A stretch of 64,000 nucleotides of DNA from the NCBI GenBank assembly GCA_014653985.1, contig JACWDT010000003.1:1-64000 (forward strand). Direction: 5' to 3'. The position numbers were made by a program, and so were the translations under genes. The stretch comes from Pelagibacterales bacterium SAG-MED22. GTDB taxonomy: Bacteria; Pseudomonadota; Alphaproteobacteria; Pelagibacterales; Pelagibacteraceae. Below are positions 19,644 to 30,474 of the stretch, in pieces. Numbering within the stretch: position 1 is the first letter of the stretch; the number at the start of each line of letters is the position of its first letter. The notes under the pieces were generated by a model. It made no database searches, had not been told where the DNA came from, and saw only the letters and a program-made list of their open reading frames with translations.

Positions 19644-20765
19644 CTAATTTATTTTTCTTTTAGTCAAATTTAATATAATGCCTGCTAATATAGATGTGCT
19701 TATAATTGACGAACCTCCATAACTTAAAAAAGGTAAAGTCATCCCAGTAGTTGGAAATAATCTAATATTTACCCCAATATGAATTGTTGCTTGCATCAAT
19801 ATTAAACTTATAGAACCAATTAATATTAACTTAGTTTTATCATCCGTTTCAAAACTAATTTTTTTAAAGACCATATAAATGAAAATTAAAAATAATAATA
19901 ATATTAACATTATGGCCACCACTCCAAATTCTTCCGAAATTACAGAGATGATATAGTCTGTATGCGCCTCAGGCACTCTGTTTTTAAGTATCCCTTCTCC
20001 AATTCCTTTACCAAAAAAACCTCCACTAGTAATAGAATCTATCGCTTTGTCAGATTGGAAATTGTGAGTTCCAGTCTCCCTATCGAAGAAAGAGAGAATA
20101 CGTCCCTGTATGTATTCAAACTTAGGTATGTATATTATTAAATATGTTAACAAAATTATTGCTAAACAGAAAAATGCTAAAAGAATAAATATATTAATCC
20201 CTGATGTAAAAATTAAAATAGACCAAGAGAAAACTACTAACAAAGTTTGCCCTATGTCTGGCTGAATTATTAGTAAAAGAGATATAATTGAGATAGTTAA
20301 TGTCGTTAATAGGTATTTAATAGTTAAATTAGTTTTTTCAGTACAAAGAATGGTAGATAAAAAAACTATTAAAAAGGGCTTTAAAACTTCTATAGGTTGA
20401 AACCTTGGTAAAAAAAATATATCTATCCATCGCTTAGAGCCCTTGACCTCAACACCTAAAATTGGAACTAATACTAATGAAATTAAGGAAACAAAAAACA
20501 GTACTATTGAATATTTGATTAATTGTTCTTTCTTAAAAGAAGAAAATACAAAGACAACAAAAATACCAAGAACAACATATATTAAGTGTTTAAAAAAAAA
20601 GAAATAACTATTTGTATCTAATTTATCAGACGCTATTAAAGATGTAGAGACTAAAGAAAAGAATAGACCAATAATAAATAATAAACTAATTATAAAAAAA
20701 ATAGATTTATCAATATTTTTCCACCACTGATAGTAAAATTTATAAAAAAAACTATCACTTCTCAT
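19644..20765 (-). CDS. ftsW: SEDS-family peptidoglycan glycosyltransferase FtsW
   Basis: This polytopic inner-membrane protein polymerises lipid II at the septum with FtsI. The 373-aa sequence has about ten hydrophobic segments. SEDS motifs are visible: KGSKRWIDIFFLPRFQPIE, IIQPDIGQTLLVV, GKGIGEGILKNRVPEAHTD and LPFLSYGGSSIISTS. It lies between murD and murG, overlapping murD by 11 bases. FtsW and not RodA is inferred from the cluster context. Confidence 0.95.
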   Translation of the reverse strand: MRSDSFFYKFYYQWWKNIDKSIFFIISLLFIIGLFFSLVSTSLIASDKLDTNSYFFFFKHLIYVVLGIFVVFVFSSFKKEQLIKYSIVLFFVSLISLVLVPILGVEVKGSKRWIDIFFLPRFQPIEVLKPFLIVFLSTILCTEKTNLTIKYLLTTLTISIISLLLIIQPDIGQTLLVVFSWSILIFTSGINIFILLAFFCLAIILLTYLIIYIPKFEYIQGRILSFFDRETGTHNFQSDKAIDSITSGGFFGKGIGEGILKNRVPEAHTDYIISVISEEFGVVAIMLILLLFLIFIYMVFKKISFETDDKTKLILIGSISLILMQATIHIGVNIRLFPTTGMTLPFLSYGGSSIISTSILAGIILNLTKRKIN

Positions 20766-22050
20766 TTAAGTATTTTTTTATTATTTGATTGAAATATAGG
20801 CCTCTATCCTCAAAATTTTTAAAATTATCAAATGATGCTCCAGCAGGACTAAATAAAATTGTATTTTTTTCTCCTTTATTATATTTAATCTCTAAAAATA
20901 TTTGATTAAGTGTATCTTTTAAATTTTTAAACTTTTTAATTATTAATTTATTCTCAAGAATTTTGCTAAATTGTATTTGATATTTGCCAAATATATAGCC
21001 CTTAAAATTTTTACATTGAAATTTAGTAAGATTAAACTTATCTCTTTTTTTTGGTATACCACACAAGATCCAGTAAACATTTTTAAGGTTTTTAAGAAGA
21101 TTCTCTGATGAAGCTAAGCTAGTGGATTTTGAGTCGTTAATTACAGTTAAATAATTATTAACAAAAATTATTTGTTGACGATATTTTAGTCCTTTAAATT
21201 TATTTATTGTTCTTAATATTTTTTTTTCATTTATTTTTAAAATTTTACATATTTTCAAAACAAAAATTAAATTTTCTGTATTACCGGATGACATAAAATA
21301 CTTATTTCTAATATTTTTAAAAATTGGAGGTTGAAGTGAAGTATCTATTTTAATAATTTTTTGTTTATAATTTTTACTCTTCAATTTTTTGATTATAACA
21401 GGATCGTTTCTTTTTACAAAAGCTACAGATTTTGTACATTGTGCATCTAATAATCTAAATTTAGCTTGAATATAATTCTTAAAACTTTTGTGTCTTTCAA
21501 TGTGATCAGGTGTGATATTAAGAATTACTGAATATTTTGATTTAAAAATTTTACTATATTCAAGCTGATAAGAAGATGCTTCAATTACAAAAAAAGTTTT
21601 TTTTGTAATTTTTTTTTCTAAAAGAATGGGATTACCAATATTTCCAACAAGTCTAGCATCTTTTTTTTGATTCTTTAAAACATCATATAAAAGTTTTGCA
21701 GTGGTTGATTTACCGTTAGTGCCAGTTATTGTGACACTGTCATTGCTAAAAAATGAGCAAAAAACATCAAGATCTGTGTGAACTTTAGATAAATTTTGCT
21801 TTAAGTATTTTGCTAATCTACATTTAGAGAAGTCTATACCTGGACTAATTATGATGAAATCAAATTTACTTTTAAGAATTTTGTTAAAGCTAAGACTTCT
21901 TTTAGTAAATTTAGGATCGTTTTTAGGGTTGTCATCAAACAATTTTATTTGAGCTTTATGTTTTAAAAAATTATAAGTAGATATTCCACTTTTACCTAAT
22001 CCATAAATTAATATTTTTTTTTTTAAAAAAATATTATTGATTTTCTTCAT
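20755..22050 (-). CDS. murD: UDP-N-acetylmuramoylalanine--D-glutamate ligase
   Basis: This is the second Mur ligase, adding D-Glu. The 431-aa protein has an N-terminal YGLGKSGISTYNFL, VTITGTNGKSTTAKLL (about residues 110-122), EASSYQLEYS, LNITPDHIERH, and the carbamate/glutamate region INDSKSTSLASSE. The length fits. It shares its start with the mraY stop region at 22050, an overlap typical of this operon. Confidence 0.95.
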   Translation of the reverse strand: MKKINNIFLKKKILIYGLGKSGISTYNFLKHKAQIKLFDDNPKNDPKFTKRSLSFNKILKSKFDFIIISPGIDFSKCRLAKYLKQNLSKVHTDLDVFCSFFSNDSVTITGTNGKSTTAKLLYDVLKNQKKDARLVGNIGNPILLEKKITKKTFFVIEASSYQLEYSKIFKSKYSVILNITPDHIERHKSFKNYIQAKFRLLDAQCTKSVAFVKRNDPVIIKKLKSKNYKQKIIKIDTSLQPPIFKNIRNKYFMSSGNTENLIFVLKICKILKINEKKILRTINKFKGLKYRQQIIFVNNYLTVINDSKSTSLASSENLLKNLKNVYWILCGIPKKRDKFNLTKFQCKNFKGYIFGKYQIQFSKILENKLIIKKFKNLKDTLNQIFLEIKYNKGEKNTILFSPAGASFDNFKNFEDRGLYFNQIIKKYLNEK

Positions 22051-23135
22051 TATCTTAACTTTAAAGTCGCTAATCCTATCATTGCTAAAATGATAGAGAT
22101 GATCCAGAATCTTATAACTACTGTTGACTCAGGCCAACCTTTTTTCTCAAAGTGATGATGAATTGGTGCCATTCTAAAAATTCGTTTTCCAGTTAGTTTA
22201 AAGGAAATAACTTGAACCATCACAGAAACTGCTTCGAGTACAAAAAGTCCACCTGTTATTGCAAGAACAATTTCATGTTTGGTTATTATTCCAACCGCTC
22301 CAAGAGATCCTCCTAAGGATAAGGATCCAGTATCTCCCATAAAAATTTTAGCTGGTGGAGCATTGAACCATAGAAAACCTAAACAAGATCCTATGATTGC
22401 TCCACAGAAAATTGAGATTTCACCTGTACCCTCTATGTATGGTATTTGTAAGTAATCAGAAAAAACAATATTTCCAGTTACATAGCTTATAAATGCAAAG
22501 CATCCTGCAACCAAAATGACTGGAACGGTCGCTAACCCATCTAAACCATCAGTTAGATTAACTGCATTAGATGAACCAATTAAAACAAACACAGCAAATG
22601 GTATAAAGAACCATCCCAAATTAATAATTAAGTTTTTAAAAAACGGAAAATATAAGTTTGTTATGATCTGACTCTCAACATAATAAACAAAAAAACAAAC
22701 ACCTATAATTGCTAAAATAATCTGAGAAATTATTTTAAATTTTGATGATACACCAGAAGAATTGCTGTATTTAATTTTTTTATAATCATCAAAAGCACCT
22801 AAAACACCAAACGAAATAGCAATATAAATACAAAAAAGAATATTTACATTTGTTAAGTCTCCCCAACACAAAACTGAAACTAATAAACCTATTAAAATAA
22901 TTACACCACCCATTGTTGGTGTACCTATTTTTTTTACAATGTGCCCTTCGGGCCCATCATCTCGAATAGGATTCAAAATTTTTTGGCTTGAAAAATATTT
23001 AATAAAAGGTCCGCCAATAATTAGAACAATAGCTAATGATGTAAATAGAGATAATCCAGTTCTAAAAGTAATATATTTGAAAACATTTAAAAAACTAAAT
23101 GTGTCAACAAAGTTTAGTAAAAATTGATAAAGCAT
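22050..23135 (-). CDS. mraY: phospho-MurNAc-pentapeptide translocase
   Basis: MraY attaches phospho-MurNAc-pentapeptide to undecaprenyl phosphate, giving lipid I. The 361-aa polytopic protein contains GTPTMGGVIIL, GAFDDYKKI, NAVNLTDGLDGLA, KIFMGDTGSLSLGG and the C-terminal RMAPIHHHFEKKGWPE. These carry the catalytic aspartates and the HHH loop. It begins directly downstream of the murEF fusion stop. Confidence 0.97.
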   Translation of the reverse strand: MLYQFLLNFVDTFSFLNVFKYITFRTGLSLFTSLAIVLIIGGPFIKYFSSQKILNPIRDDGPEGHIVKKIGTPTMGGVIILIGLLVSVLCWGDLTNVNILFCIYIAISFGVLGAFDDYKKIKYSNSSGVSSKFKIISQIILAIIGVCFFVYYVESQIITNLYFPFFKNLIINLGWFFIPFAVFVLIGSSNAVNLTDGLDGLATVPVILVAGCFAFISYVTGNIVFSDYLQIPYIEGTGEISIFCGAIIGSCLGFLWFNAPPAKIFMGDTGSLSLGGSLGAVGIITKHEIVLAITGGLFVLEAVSVMVQVISFKLTGKRIFRMAPIHHHFEKKGWPESTVVIRFWIISIILAMIGLATLKLR

Positions 23136-25973
23136 TTAATTTGTACCTTTTAATTCTTTTACAATCTTATTGAAACCTGTCGCATTTGAGGCCTTTATCA
23201 TTAAGAAATCATCATTATCAAAGTTATTTTCAATTAGATCATTTATTTGCAATTTATTCTTAAAAACAAAGCCTTTTTTAAATTTAGAAATTTTATTATA
23301 TAAGGAGGAAATTTCCTTTCCTTTGACAAAAACTTTATCAATATTCGTTCTATTGATTAATGGTGCTATAGATTCATGAAGTTTTTTTGAATGATGACCA
23401 AGCTCCAACATATCACCAAGTATAAGATACTTTTTGGAGTTTTTTGTTTTGATCTTATCATAATTTAATATTGCAGTCTTTAAAGACAATGGATTAGAAT
23501 TATAACTTTCATCAATTAGGTTTATTATTTTTTTATTCACTTTAATTTTTTTGATATCACCCCTTCCCTCTGGAGTTCTAAAATTTAAAAATATATTTTT
23601 ATCTAATTTTAAAATATTAAAGAAAACGCTTTTAACAGTTAAGGCTGCTAAAATATTATAAATATAATTTTGGAAATCATTTGAAACTATAAAATCTTTT
23701 TTAATTTTATTTATTTTAATACAAATTTTATATTTTTTTTTTGATTTTATAATATTATGTAGTTTAATATCTGCATATTGGTTGTTTATCCCAAAAGATA
23801 ATACTTTGATTTTCTTTTTATATGCTATTTTCTTATGTAAACTAAAAAAAGCATCATCAGCGTTAAGGACTACATAGCCGTTATCTTTAGTATTATCAAT
23901 TATTTCAGCTTTTGCTAAAGCAATTTGTCTTATGTTTTTAAAATTTTTTGCATGTGCGTAGTTAATATTTGTGATTACACTTATATCAGGTTGAATAATT
24001 TTTGAGAGTTGATCTATTTCTCCTTTTTTATCCATTCCAACTTCAATAACACCATAATCATCACTTTGATTTATATTAAAAAGACTTAAGGGAACACCAT
24101 ATTTATTATTGTATGATTTTGGAGAAATAGTTGTTTTAGATACTTTATTTAAGGTGTTACCCAACAATTCTTTTAGAGAAGTTTTTCCACAACTACCTGT
24201 TATGGCAATAATTTTTGTAGAAATATTTTTCCTAAAAATTTTTGCAGTTTCTGTGAGTAAACCTAAAGGGTTTATTGTGCTTGCTTGTTTATTGGCAGGA
24301 AGTTTCTTTTGAATTTTATTTACTACAGTTATTGATGCCTTTTTTTGAATTGCTTGTTTAGCAAATTTATTACCATCATTTTTTTTTCCTTTTATTGCAA
24401 AAAAAATATCATTTTTTTTAACACTCTTAGAGTTTATACTAGCTTTATTAATTACTGATTTAGATGATAGAACATTTCGATCAAATCTTTCGTTAAGAAT
24501 GTTTAATTTTAAATTTTTAGATAAGTTAAAATTCTTTTTTTTAATTGAATTTAAAATTATTTGTCGATCTGATAAAAAAACTTTTCTATTTCCAATCTGC
24601 TGAATTTTTTCATGGCCTTTGCCTGCAACTATTAAAATATCTCCTGTATTTAAGTTATTAATTGCTTTTACAATTGCTTCTTTTCTATTAGAAATTTCAA
24701 TAATTTGACGTTTCTTTATACCCCTTTTTATCTCGTCTCGAATTTTCTTAGGCTTTTCATGTCTAGGATTATCATCTGTAAGATAAATTTTATCCGCATA
24801 TTTATCAACTATCTTGCCCATTTTCGATCTTTTGCCCTTATCTCTGTCACCACCACATCCAAAGAGCACGGAAATATGTTTATCAGTGAATTGTTCTCTA
24901 ATATTTAGAATACAAGTTTGTAAGGCATCTGGTGTATGAGCGTAATCAAGAAATACTAAAGATTTATTTTTAATTTTTCCTATTTTTTCAAATCTACCCT
25001 CAACTGAAGATAGTCTAGGAATAACACTAAATATTTTTTTTAAGTCTAAATTACTTTTTGAAGCTGCTATGACAGCCATCAAAATATTTTTTAATTGAAT
25101 TTTTCCTACAAGATTGACTCTTATTTCATGTATTAAGTTTTCGTGTTTTATTTTTAATGTTTGAGCTTCATTTTTATAATTATGGGACACAATTTGGAAA
25201 TATTTATTTTTAAGGGTAAATAATTTTAATTCTTTTTTAAAACTGATATTTTTAATCTTTTTGAATTCAGGTATTTTGTCATCAGTTATAACAAATCCAT
25301 TTTTTTTTATCAGATTATGAAATAAATAAAGTTTAGCATTAAAATAATTTTTAAAATTTTTATGATAGTCTAAATGATCTTGGGATAAATTAGTAAATAT
25401 AGCTGAATTAAACAATAGTCCATCTAATCTATTTTGGTGTAACCCATGACTTGATGCTTCCATAATTACATTTTCTATTTTTCTTTTTTTTAATTCGTTT
25501 AAGATTTTTCCTAAATAAATAGGATCAATAGTTGTATTAAATAAATTTAAATTAAAGTTATTTGATCTCACTCCTAGTGTTCCTATAGAAGCAACTTTTT
25601 TATTGTTAAGACGTAAAATTTGATAATAAAAATTTGAAACTGAAGATTTACCATTTGTGCCTGTCACAGCAATTAGGTTATTTGGTTTTTTTTTAAAGAT
25701 ACTAAATGAAATTTGAGCTAGTAATTTTCTAATATTTTTTGTTTTGATAAATAAAACCCCATTTTTCCATTCATCAAAATTTTTCTCAGTAACAATTATT
25801 TTACACCCTTTTTTAATAACTGATGATATAAAATTATTACCATCTAAATTATTTCCTTTGATTGCAAAAAAAATATAATTTTTTTTTATTTTTCTATGAT
25901 CAAAACAAATCCCAGAAAAAAAAGTTTTATGATATTTTTTTTTTATTTTATGAAAGTGATCGCCTAAAAGCAT
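23136..25973 (-). CDS. murEF: MurE-MurF fusion (meso-DAP ligase + D-Ala-D-Ala ligase)
   Basis: One uninterrupted 945-aa reading carries two Mur ligases. Residues 1 to about 485 are MurE: an N-terminal FFAIKGNNLDGNNFI, ATP loop AVTGTNGKSSV near residue 101, EASSHGLHQNRLDGL, and DDNPRHEKP near residue 400, the motif of meso-diaminopimelate-adding enzymes. From about residue 490 a second N-terminal module (FFAIKGKKNDGNKF) opens MurF, with ATP loop AITGSCGKTSL near residue 589, VITNINYAHAKNF and DESYNSNPLSLKTAI. The separate genes are normally adjacent, so fusion needs only loss of the stop. MurE-MurF fusions are known in Bordetella. It sits 2 bases after ftsI. Confidence 0.95.
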   Translation of the reverse strand: MLLGDHFHKIKKKYHKTFFSGICFDHRKIKKNYIFFAIKGNNLDGNNFISSVIKKGCKIIVTEKNFDEWKNGVLFIKTKNIRKLLAQISFSIFKKKPNNLIAVTGTNGKSSVSNFYYQILRLNNKKVASIGTLGVRSNNFNLNLFNTTIDPIYLGKILNELKKRKIENVIMEASSHGLHQNRLDGLLFNSAIFTNLSQDHLDYHKNFKNYFNAKLYLFHNLIKKNGFVITDDKIPEFKKIKNISFKKELKLFTLKNKYFQIVSHNYKNEAQTLKIKHENLIHEIRVNLVGKIQLKNILMAVIAASKSNLDLKKIFSVIPRLSSVEGRFEKIGKIKNKSLVFLDYAHTPDALQTCILNIREQFTDKHISVLFGCGGDRDKGKRSKMGKIVDKYADKIYLTDDNPRHEKPKKIRDEIKRGIKKRQIIEISNRKEAIVKAINNLNTGDILIVAGKGHEKIQQIGNRKVFLSDRQIILNSIKKKNFNLSKNLKLNILNERFDRNVLSSKSVINKASINSKSVKKNDIFFAIKGKKNDGNKFAKQAIQKKASITVVNKIQKKLPANKQASTINPLGLLTETAKIFRKNISTKIIAITGSCGKTSLKELLGNTLNKVSKTTISPKSYNNKYGVPLSLFNINQSDDYGVIEVGMDKKGEIDQLSKIIQPDISVITNINYAHAKNFKNIRQIALAKAEIIDNTKDNGYVVLNADDAFFSLHKKIAYKKKIKVLSFGINNQYADIKLHNIIKSKKKYKICIKINKIKKDFIVSNDFQNYIYNILAALTVKSVFFNILKLDKNIFLNFRTPEGRGDIKKIKVNKKIINLIDESYNSNPLSLKTAILNYDKIKTKNSKKYLILGDMLELGHHSKKLHESIAPLINRTNIDKVFVKGKEISSLYNKISKFKKGFVFKNKLQINDLIENNFDNDDFLMIKASNATGFNKIVKELKGTN

Positions 25974-25975
25974 GA

Positions 25976-27664
25976 TTATTTAATTTCTATATATTTTGTG
26001 GCTAAAATGGGCCCAACTTTATCTATAATCTTTCCTGCTACTTCCACAGAAGTCCAACCAGCAGTATTATATAAAGTTCCTTTCCATCCACCTTTTCTAT
26101 GTCTGTATTTATAATAGTAATCTTTTGCTTTTTGTGGAGTATCTAACATCACTATAAATACATATTGAGGATTTGAAGTAGGGAATATAGATGCAAAAGT
26201 ATTTATTTTAGCTTCTGAGTATTCTCCATCTTTAGGTTGATCTGCAGTTCCAGTTTTTCCACCTATTTCAAAATATTCTACATCTGCAAATTTTGCAGTT
26301 CCTTCTTCTGTGCTAACTATTTTTCTAAGAGCATTTACAACCTGTTCTGAAACACCTTCGTTTAGTAATTTTTTTTTCTTGACATTTTTTTTGAGATTTT
26401 TTTCAACAAGAGTTGGTATTATGTCGTATCCACCATTCGATAAGATTGCATAACCTTTTGCGAGCTTGAGAATTGTAGTAGCTACACCATGACCAAAAGA
26501 TGCCGTTGCTAGTTTACATTTTCCAAAATTATAGTTTTTTTGAGGTGCCACCTCCTCTATATCAAACTGAATATCACTGAGAACACCTATTTTTTCCAAA
26601 AATAACTTGAATTTTTCTGGACCAACCTTTTGAGCGATTCTTACTGAACCAATATTTCCAGATCTTACAAAGATTTGTTCTGCAGTTAAATCAGATGGAA
26701 TTTCATTATCATATTCTCTTATTGGAAAACTAGAACAATTGATTGATTTTGGAAGATCTAAAAATTCAGTTTCTGGCTTAATTAATTTTTCATTTAATGC
26801 ACTTGCAAATGTAAATGCCTTAAAAACTGAGCCCAACTCATAGGTTCCTTTTGTTACTCTATTTATGTAATTTACATCAGTTAAATTTTGTCTTTCATTA
26901 GGATCAAAGTCAGGCAAAGAAACAAGGGATAAAATATTTCCATTATGGATATCCATTAAAATTGAGGCACTACCTTTACTTTTAAAAATTTCTTGATATC
27001 TGATTAATTCTTCCCGAATTAGAAATTGTAAATCTTTGTCTACTGTCAACCTGATGGATTTTCTGGATTTTATTAAAAGCTCATTTAAAGATTTCTCTAG
27101 TCCAGAAATTCCAATATTATCATTATCTATTTGACCAATAATGTGGCTAAAAAGATTTTTTTGTGGGTAAATCCTCAAAACTTTTTCCTCAGGTTTCAAA
27201 GACTTATCTCCAAGTTTCATCAATTTTTCATAATTTTCCTCTGAGACTTTTTTTTCAAGATAAAAAAATTTTTTTTGGTCCATTTTATTTCCAATTTCAT
27301 CAAAATCTTTGTCTGGAAAAATTAAATTTAAACTTAGTAATAATTTTTTTTGATTTATAACGTCAGATGTTTTTAAACCTATATCAATTGAATTTACTGT
27401 TTTTGCTAAATAATTACCGTTAGTATCTACAATATCAGCTCTATAAAGCTTTTCATTAATTAATGGGGTATTTGTTTTTTCTATTTTTGAATAGCGAGTA
27501 CCAAGTTTAATTAAATGAATAGAGTAAATTGTATAAATTATAAAAAAGATAAAAAAAATAAAGGCTACTCTATTAAACTTAATATTTAGTCCAGTTTTTT
27601 TCTTTTGATATACAAAATCATTTTCATTATCCTCTATAGTTAAATTTGATTTAGATTTAGTCAT
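25976..27664 (-). CDS. ftsI: septal peptidoglycan transpeptidase FtsI (PBP3)
   Basis: This class B penicillin-binding protein crosslinks septal peptidoglycan. The 562-aa protein has one N-terminal transmembrane segment (about residues 30-48), a dimerisation domain, and the transpeptidase motifs in order: SxxK in YELGSVFKAFTF, SxN in VRSGNIGSV and KTGT in GGKTGTADQP. It begins at the ftsL stop and ends 2 bases before murEF. Cluster position between ftsL and murE supports FtsI specifically. Confidence 0.96.
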   Translation of the reverse strand: MTKSKSNLTIEDNENDFVYQKKKTGLNIKFNRVAFIFFIFFIIYTIYSIHLIKLGTRYSKIEKTNTPLINEKLYRADIVDTNGNYLAKTVNSIDIGLKTSDVINQKKLLLSLNLIFPDKDFDEIGNKMDQKKFFYLEKKVSEENYEKLMKLGDKSLKPEEKVLRIYPQKNLFSHIIGQIDNDNIGISGLEKSLNELLIKSRKSIRLTVDKDLQFLIREELIRYQEIFKSKGSASILMDIHNGNILSLVSLPDFDPNERQNLTDVNYINRVTKGTYELGSVFKAFTFASALNEKLIKPETEFLDLPKSINCSSFPIREYDNEIPSDLTAEQIFVRSGNIGSVRIAQKVGPEKFKLFLEKIGVLSDIQFDIEEVAPQKNYNFGKCKLATASFGHGVATTILKLAKGYAILSNGGYDIIPTLVEKNLKKNVKKKKLLNEGVSEQVVNALRKIVSTEEGTAKFADVEYFEIGGKTGTADQPKDGEYSEAKINTFASIFPTSNPQYVFIVMLDTPQKAKDYYYKYRHRKGGWKGTLYNTAGWTSVEVAGKIIDKVGPILATKYIEIK

Positions 27665-27969
27665 TAATCCTTGGCTATTTTTAAATCTTGTATATTTTTT
27701 TGATTTTTAAAAATTTTATAAATTTTGATATTTTTTATATTTTTTTGAATTAGCTGATCCTCAAAATATAAAGATTGAAATTCAAGTAGTTTTTCAGCAG
27801 AGCTCAAATAATCATACTCTAACAAAATATTCTCATATTCAGTTTCTAGTACTCTTATATTTTCGTTTACTGTAAATAATTCATCTTCAATTTGTTTTGT
27901 TGTGTTTTTTATTATTGTAGTGAATAAAATTAATGAAAAAATGACTGATATTAGAACAATTTTTTTCAT
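27664..27969 (-). CDS. ftsL: FtsL-like divisome protein
   Basis: This 101-aa bitopic protein has an N-terminal membrane segment ([17 protein letters not shown]) followed by a coiled-coil-like stretch ([20 protein letters not shown]). This is the architecture of FtsL, which joins FtsB/FtsQ and activates FtsWI. Sequence is poorly conserved in this family, so the call rests on topology and on position between rsmH and ftsI. Its ATG overlaps the rsmH stop (ATGA). Confidence 0.75.
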   Translation of the reverse strand: MKKIVLISVIFSLILFTTIIKNTTKQIEDELFTVNENIRVLETEYENILLEYDYLSSAEKLLEFQSLYFEDQLIQKNIKNIKIYKIFKNQKNIQDLKIAKD

Positions 27970-28976
27970 AATTTTTCTCCAAATTTTTCAATATCTAATA
28001 AATTTTTAAATTGATCTTCAATATCAGTTTCAAAATCAAAAAAATCGTTTTTTTTTATCGCAAATCTTAATTTTGCAGACCTCGAGGAAGGGTTTTCACT
28101 TAACTCCTCTTCATTTGGTGTAATTGGTTTTTTTTTTGTTAAATGAAATAGCTTATCAGTTTGTTCAGTTAAAGGAGCATATCTAGAAATACTCTTATTT
28201 TCTGAAAGACTTTTTAAAAAATATTTAACTATTTTGTCCTCTAAAGAGTGGAAGGTGACTACTGCTAAGACCCCATCATTCTTTAGGATTTTTGCAGCGT
28301 TAATCAATCCATAAATTAATTCGCTAATCTCTTTATTAACAAATATTCTTAAAGCTTGAAAAGCTTTAGTAGAATTATTAACTCTAAAATTTTTTCTTCT
28401 TTTAGATCTATCAATTATTTTAACAAGGCCTTGTGTATCAATTTTTTTACTAACTCTTTCTTTAACAATGCTTCTTGCTATATATTTTCCTTCTTTTTCA
28501 TCCCCAAAAAACTTAAAAATTTTTTCTAATTCTGTTTGTTCTAATTTGTTTATTGCTTCTTCTGCGGAATAAGAATTTAAACCAAGTTGCATATTTAATT
28601 TGCCAACAGAGTCAAAAGATAAGCCTTTATTCGGGTCTTTTATTTGAGTATAAGAGTATCCTAAATCAAATATAACACCTTTAACATTATCATTTTTTAA
28701 TTTTAAATTATTTAATTGGCTAAATTTAATATTTTTAAACTTAAATCTTTCTTCAAACTCTTCTTCTAGTTTTAAAGCAATCTTTTTACTTTCTGGATCT
28801 CTATCTAAAGCTATTACTTTAGTTTTATCAAATTCTAATATTTTTTTGGTGTAACCACCTTGACCAAAAGTGCAGTCGATAAAGGTGCCGCCATATTGAG
28901 GGGAAATAATGCTAATAATTTCTTTTAGCAACACCGGATAATGCTTTTGCATCATTGGTGTTATGGCGGCGTCCAT
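27966..28976 (-). CDS. rsmH: 16S rRNA (cytosine-1402-N4)-methyltransferase
   Basis: RsmH (MraW) methylates C1402 in the ribosomal P site and is a conserved passenger of dcw clusters. The 336-aa protein has HYPVLLKEI, the SAM-binding [43 protein letters not shown], and [16 protein letters not shown] with RSAKLRF at the end. The first ATG is at 28976; an alternative at ATGATG (codons 8-9) would place the start directly before QKHYPVL. Confidence 0.95.
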   Translation of the reverse strand: MDAAITPMMQKHYPVLLKEIISIISPQYGGTFIDCTFGQGGYTKKILEFDKTKVIALDRDPESKKIALKLEEEFEERFKFKNIKFSQLNNLKLKNDNVKGVIFDLGYSYTQIKDPNKGLSFDSVGKLNMQLGLNSYSAEEAINKLEQTELEKIFKFFGDEKEGKYIARSIVKERVSKKIDTQGLVKIIDRSKRRKNFRVNNSTKAFQALRIFVNKEISELIYGLINAAKILKNDGVLAVVTFHSLEDKIVKYFLKSLSENKSISRYAPLTEQTDKLFHLTKKKPITPNEEELSENPSSRSAKLRFAIKKNDFFDFETDIEDQFKNLLDIEKFGEKL

Positions 28977-28994
28977 TTATTTCTTTGAAGACCA

Positions 28995-30473
28995 TTAATT
29001 TTTTTGTCTTCTCAAGAATGCTGGTATCTCAAGATCATCCTCTTCCTCATCGTCAGTGGATAATAAATCTTCTGGAGTTGAATTTTCTGTTTCTGAGTTA
29101 AATAAATCTGGAGAGTCTGAGTCTACGCCAAATTCTTTTAAGTCGTTTGATGCATCTTCTTCAACACTTTCTGGTGTATTTATCTCAGATTGTGTCTCAA
29201 CAGCCTCTTGTGTAAAAGATTTCTCCATCTCATTTACTGTTGCATCTTCAACAACACTTTCTGTCTCAAGATGTGTACTCTGTAAAACTTCATGATTTGT
29301 AACATTTGTTTGATTAGTTTCACTCTGTTGCTCCTGAACTATTTCATTTTCAAGCTTTAAAGCATTTGCGCCATGTGAAATTGGACTTGAAGTTGGGTTT
29401 GAAAAATTGAAAGATGTTGATGATCCCATATTAGAAAAGTCAGAGTATCCAGGATTTCGATTTTGTATTCGATGCACCATATTTATTACTGACTTTGTTT
29501 CAGGTTGTTGACCATCTAAAGATGTTGCAACAATTGAAACTCTCATTTTGCCATCAAGCTCTGAGTCTGTAATTGCACCAATAATTAATTCAGCTTCAGG
29601 ATCAACTTCTGCTCTTACTTTATTTACCGCTTCATCCACTTCAAAAAGTTTAAGGTCTTTACCACCAGTAATATTTACTAATAATCCTTTTGCACCTTTT
29701 AAAGTATAATCATCTATTAATGGATTACTTATTGCCATCTCTGCTGCTTTAGTTGCTCTGCCTTCGCCTTCAGCTTCACCTGTACCCATCATTGCTTTAC
29801 CCATTGAGGCCATAACGGTTTCAACATCTGCAAAGTCCAAATTGATTAAGCCTGGTCTAACCATTAGATCAGTAATACTTTGAACACCATGCATTAAGAC
29901 GTTATTTGAAAGATTAAATGACTCTTCAAACGTTGTTTGCTCATTTGCTATTTTAAACAAGTTTTGATTTGGAATGACAATAATAGTATCAACATGTTTT
30001 CTCAATTCTTCTAAACCTTGTTGTGCTCTTCTCATTCTTGAAGGGCCTTCATATAAAAACGGAAGTGTTACAACACCTACAGTTAAAATATTTAATTCTT
30101 TAGCAGCTCTAGCGATGACATGAGCAGCACCAGTACCCGTTCCACCACCCATACCTGCTGCAATAAAAACCATGTTTGCACCCTGTAGAGTATTTATAAT
30201 TTCATTTAAAGACTCATCTGCTGCAGCTTGTCCAATATCAAGTTTTGCACCTGCACCTAAACCCTTAGTTAAATTTAATCCTATTTGAATTCTTGATTTT
30301 GCTTTACTTAATTTTAAATCCTGAGCATCAGTATTAACTGCAATAAATTCTACTCCTTGTAGATTATTTTCAATCATTTCATTAATTGCATTTCCACCTG
30401 CTCCTCCAACTCCTAATACTAATAGTCGTGGTTGTAGTTCTTTAATTTCTGGCGCTTTAAAGTTAATTGTCAT
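28995..30473 (-). CDS. ftsZ: cell-division GTPase FtsZ
   Basis: This tubulin-like GTPase forms the Z ring. From the ATG at 30473 ([10 protein letters not shown]) it is 492 aa. Motifs are [16 protein letters not shown], the tubulin signature [26 protein letters not shown], and [20 protein letters not shown]. After about residue 325 comes a long acidic, serine/threonine-rich linker, then the conserved C-terminal peptide [10 protein letters not shown] that partners bind. A GAGGGG ribosome site lies within the mraZ 3' end, and the ATG is one base after the mraZ stop. Position beside mraZ instead of between ftsA and lpxC is unusual. Confidence 0.97.
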   Translation of the reverse strand: MTINFKAPEIKELQPRLLVLGVGGAGGNAINEMIENNLQGVEFIAVNTDAQDLKLSKAKSRIQIGLNLTKGLGAGAKLDIGQAAADESLNEIINTLQGANMVFIAAGMGGGTGTGAAHVIARAAKELNILTVGVVTLPFLYEGPSRMRRAQQGLEELRKHVDTIIVIPNQNLFKIANEQTTFEESFNLSNNVLMHGVQSITDLMVRPGLINLDFADVETVMASMGKAMMGTGEAEGEGRATKAAEMAISNPLIDDYTLKGAKGLLVNITGGKDLKLFEVDEAVNKVRAEVDPEAELIIGAITDSELDGKMRVSIVATSLDGQQPETKSVINMVHRIQNRNPGYSDFSNMGSSTSFNFSNPTSSPISHGANALKLENEIVQEQQSETNQTNVTNHEVLQSTHLETESVVEDATVNEMEKSFTQEAVETQSEINTPESVEEDASNDLKEFGVDSDSPDLFNSETENSTPEDLLSTDDEEEDDLEIPAFLRRQKN

Positions 30474-30474
30474 C

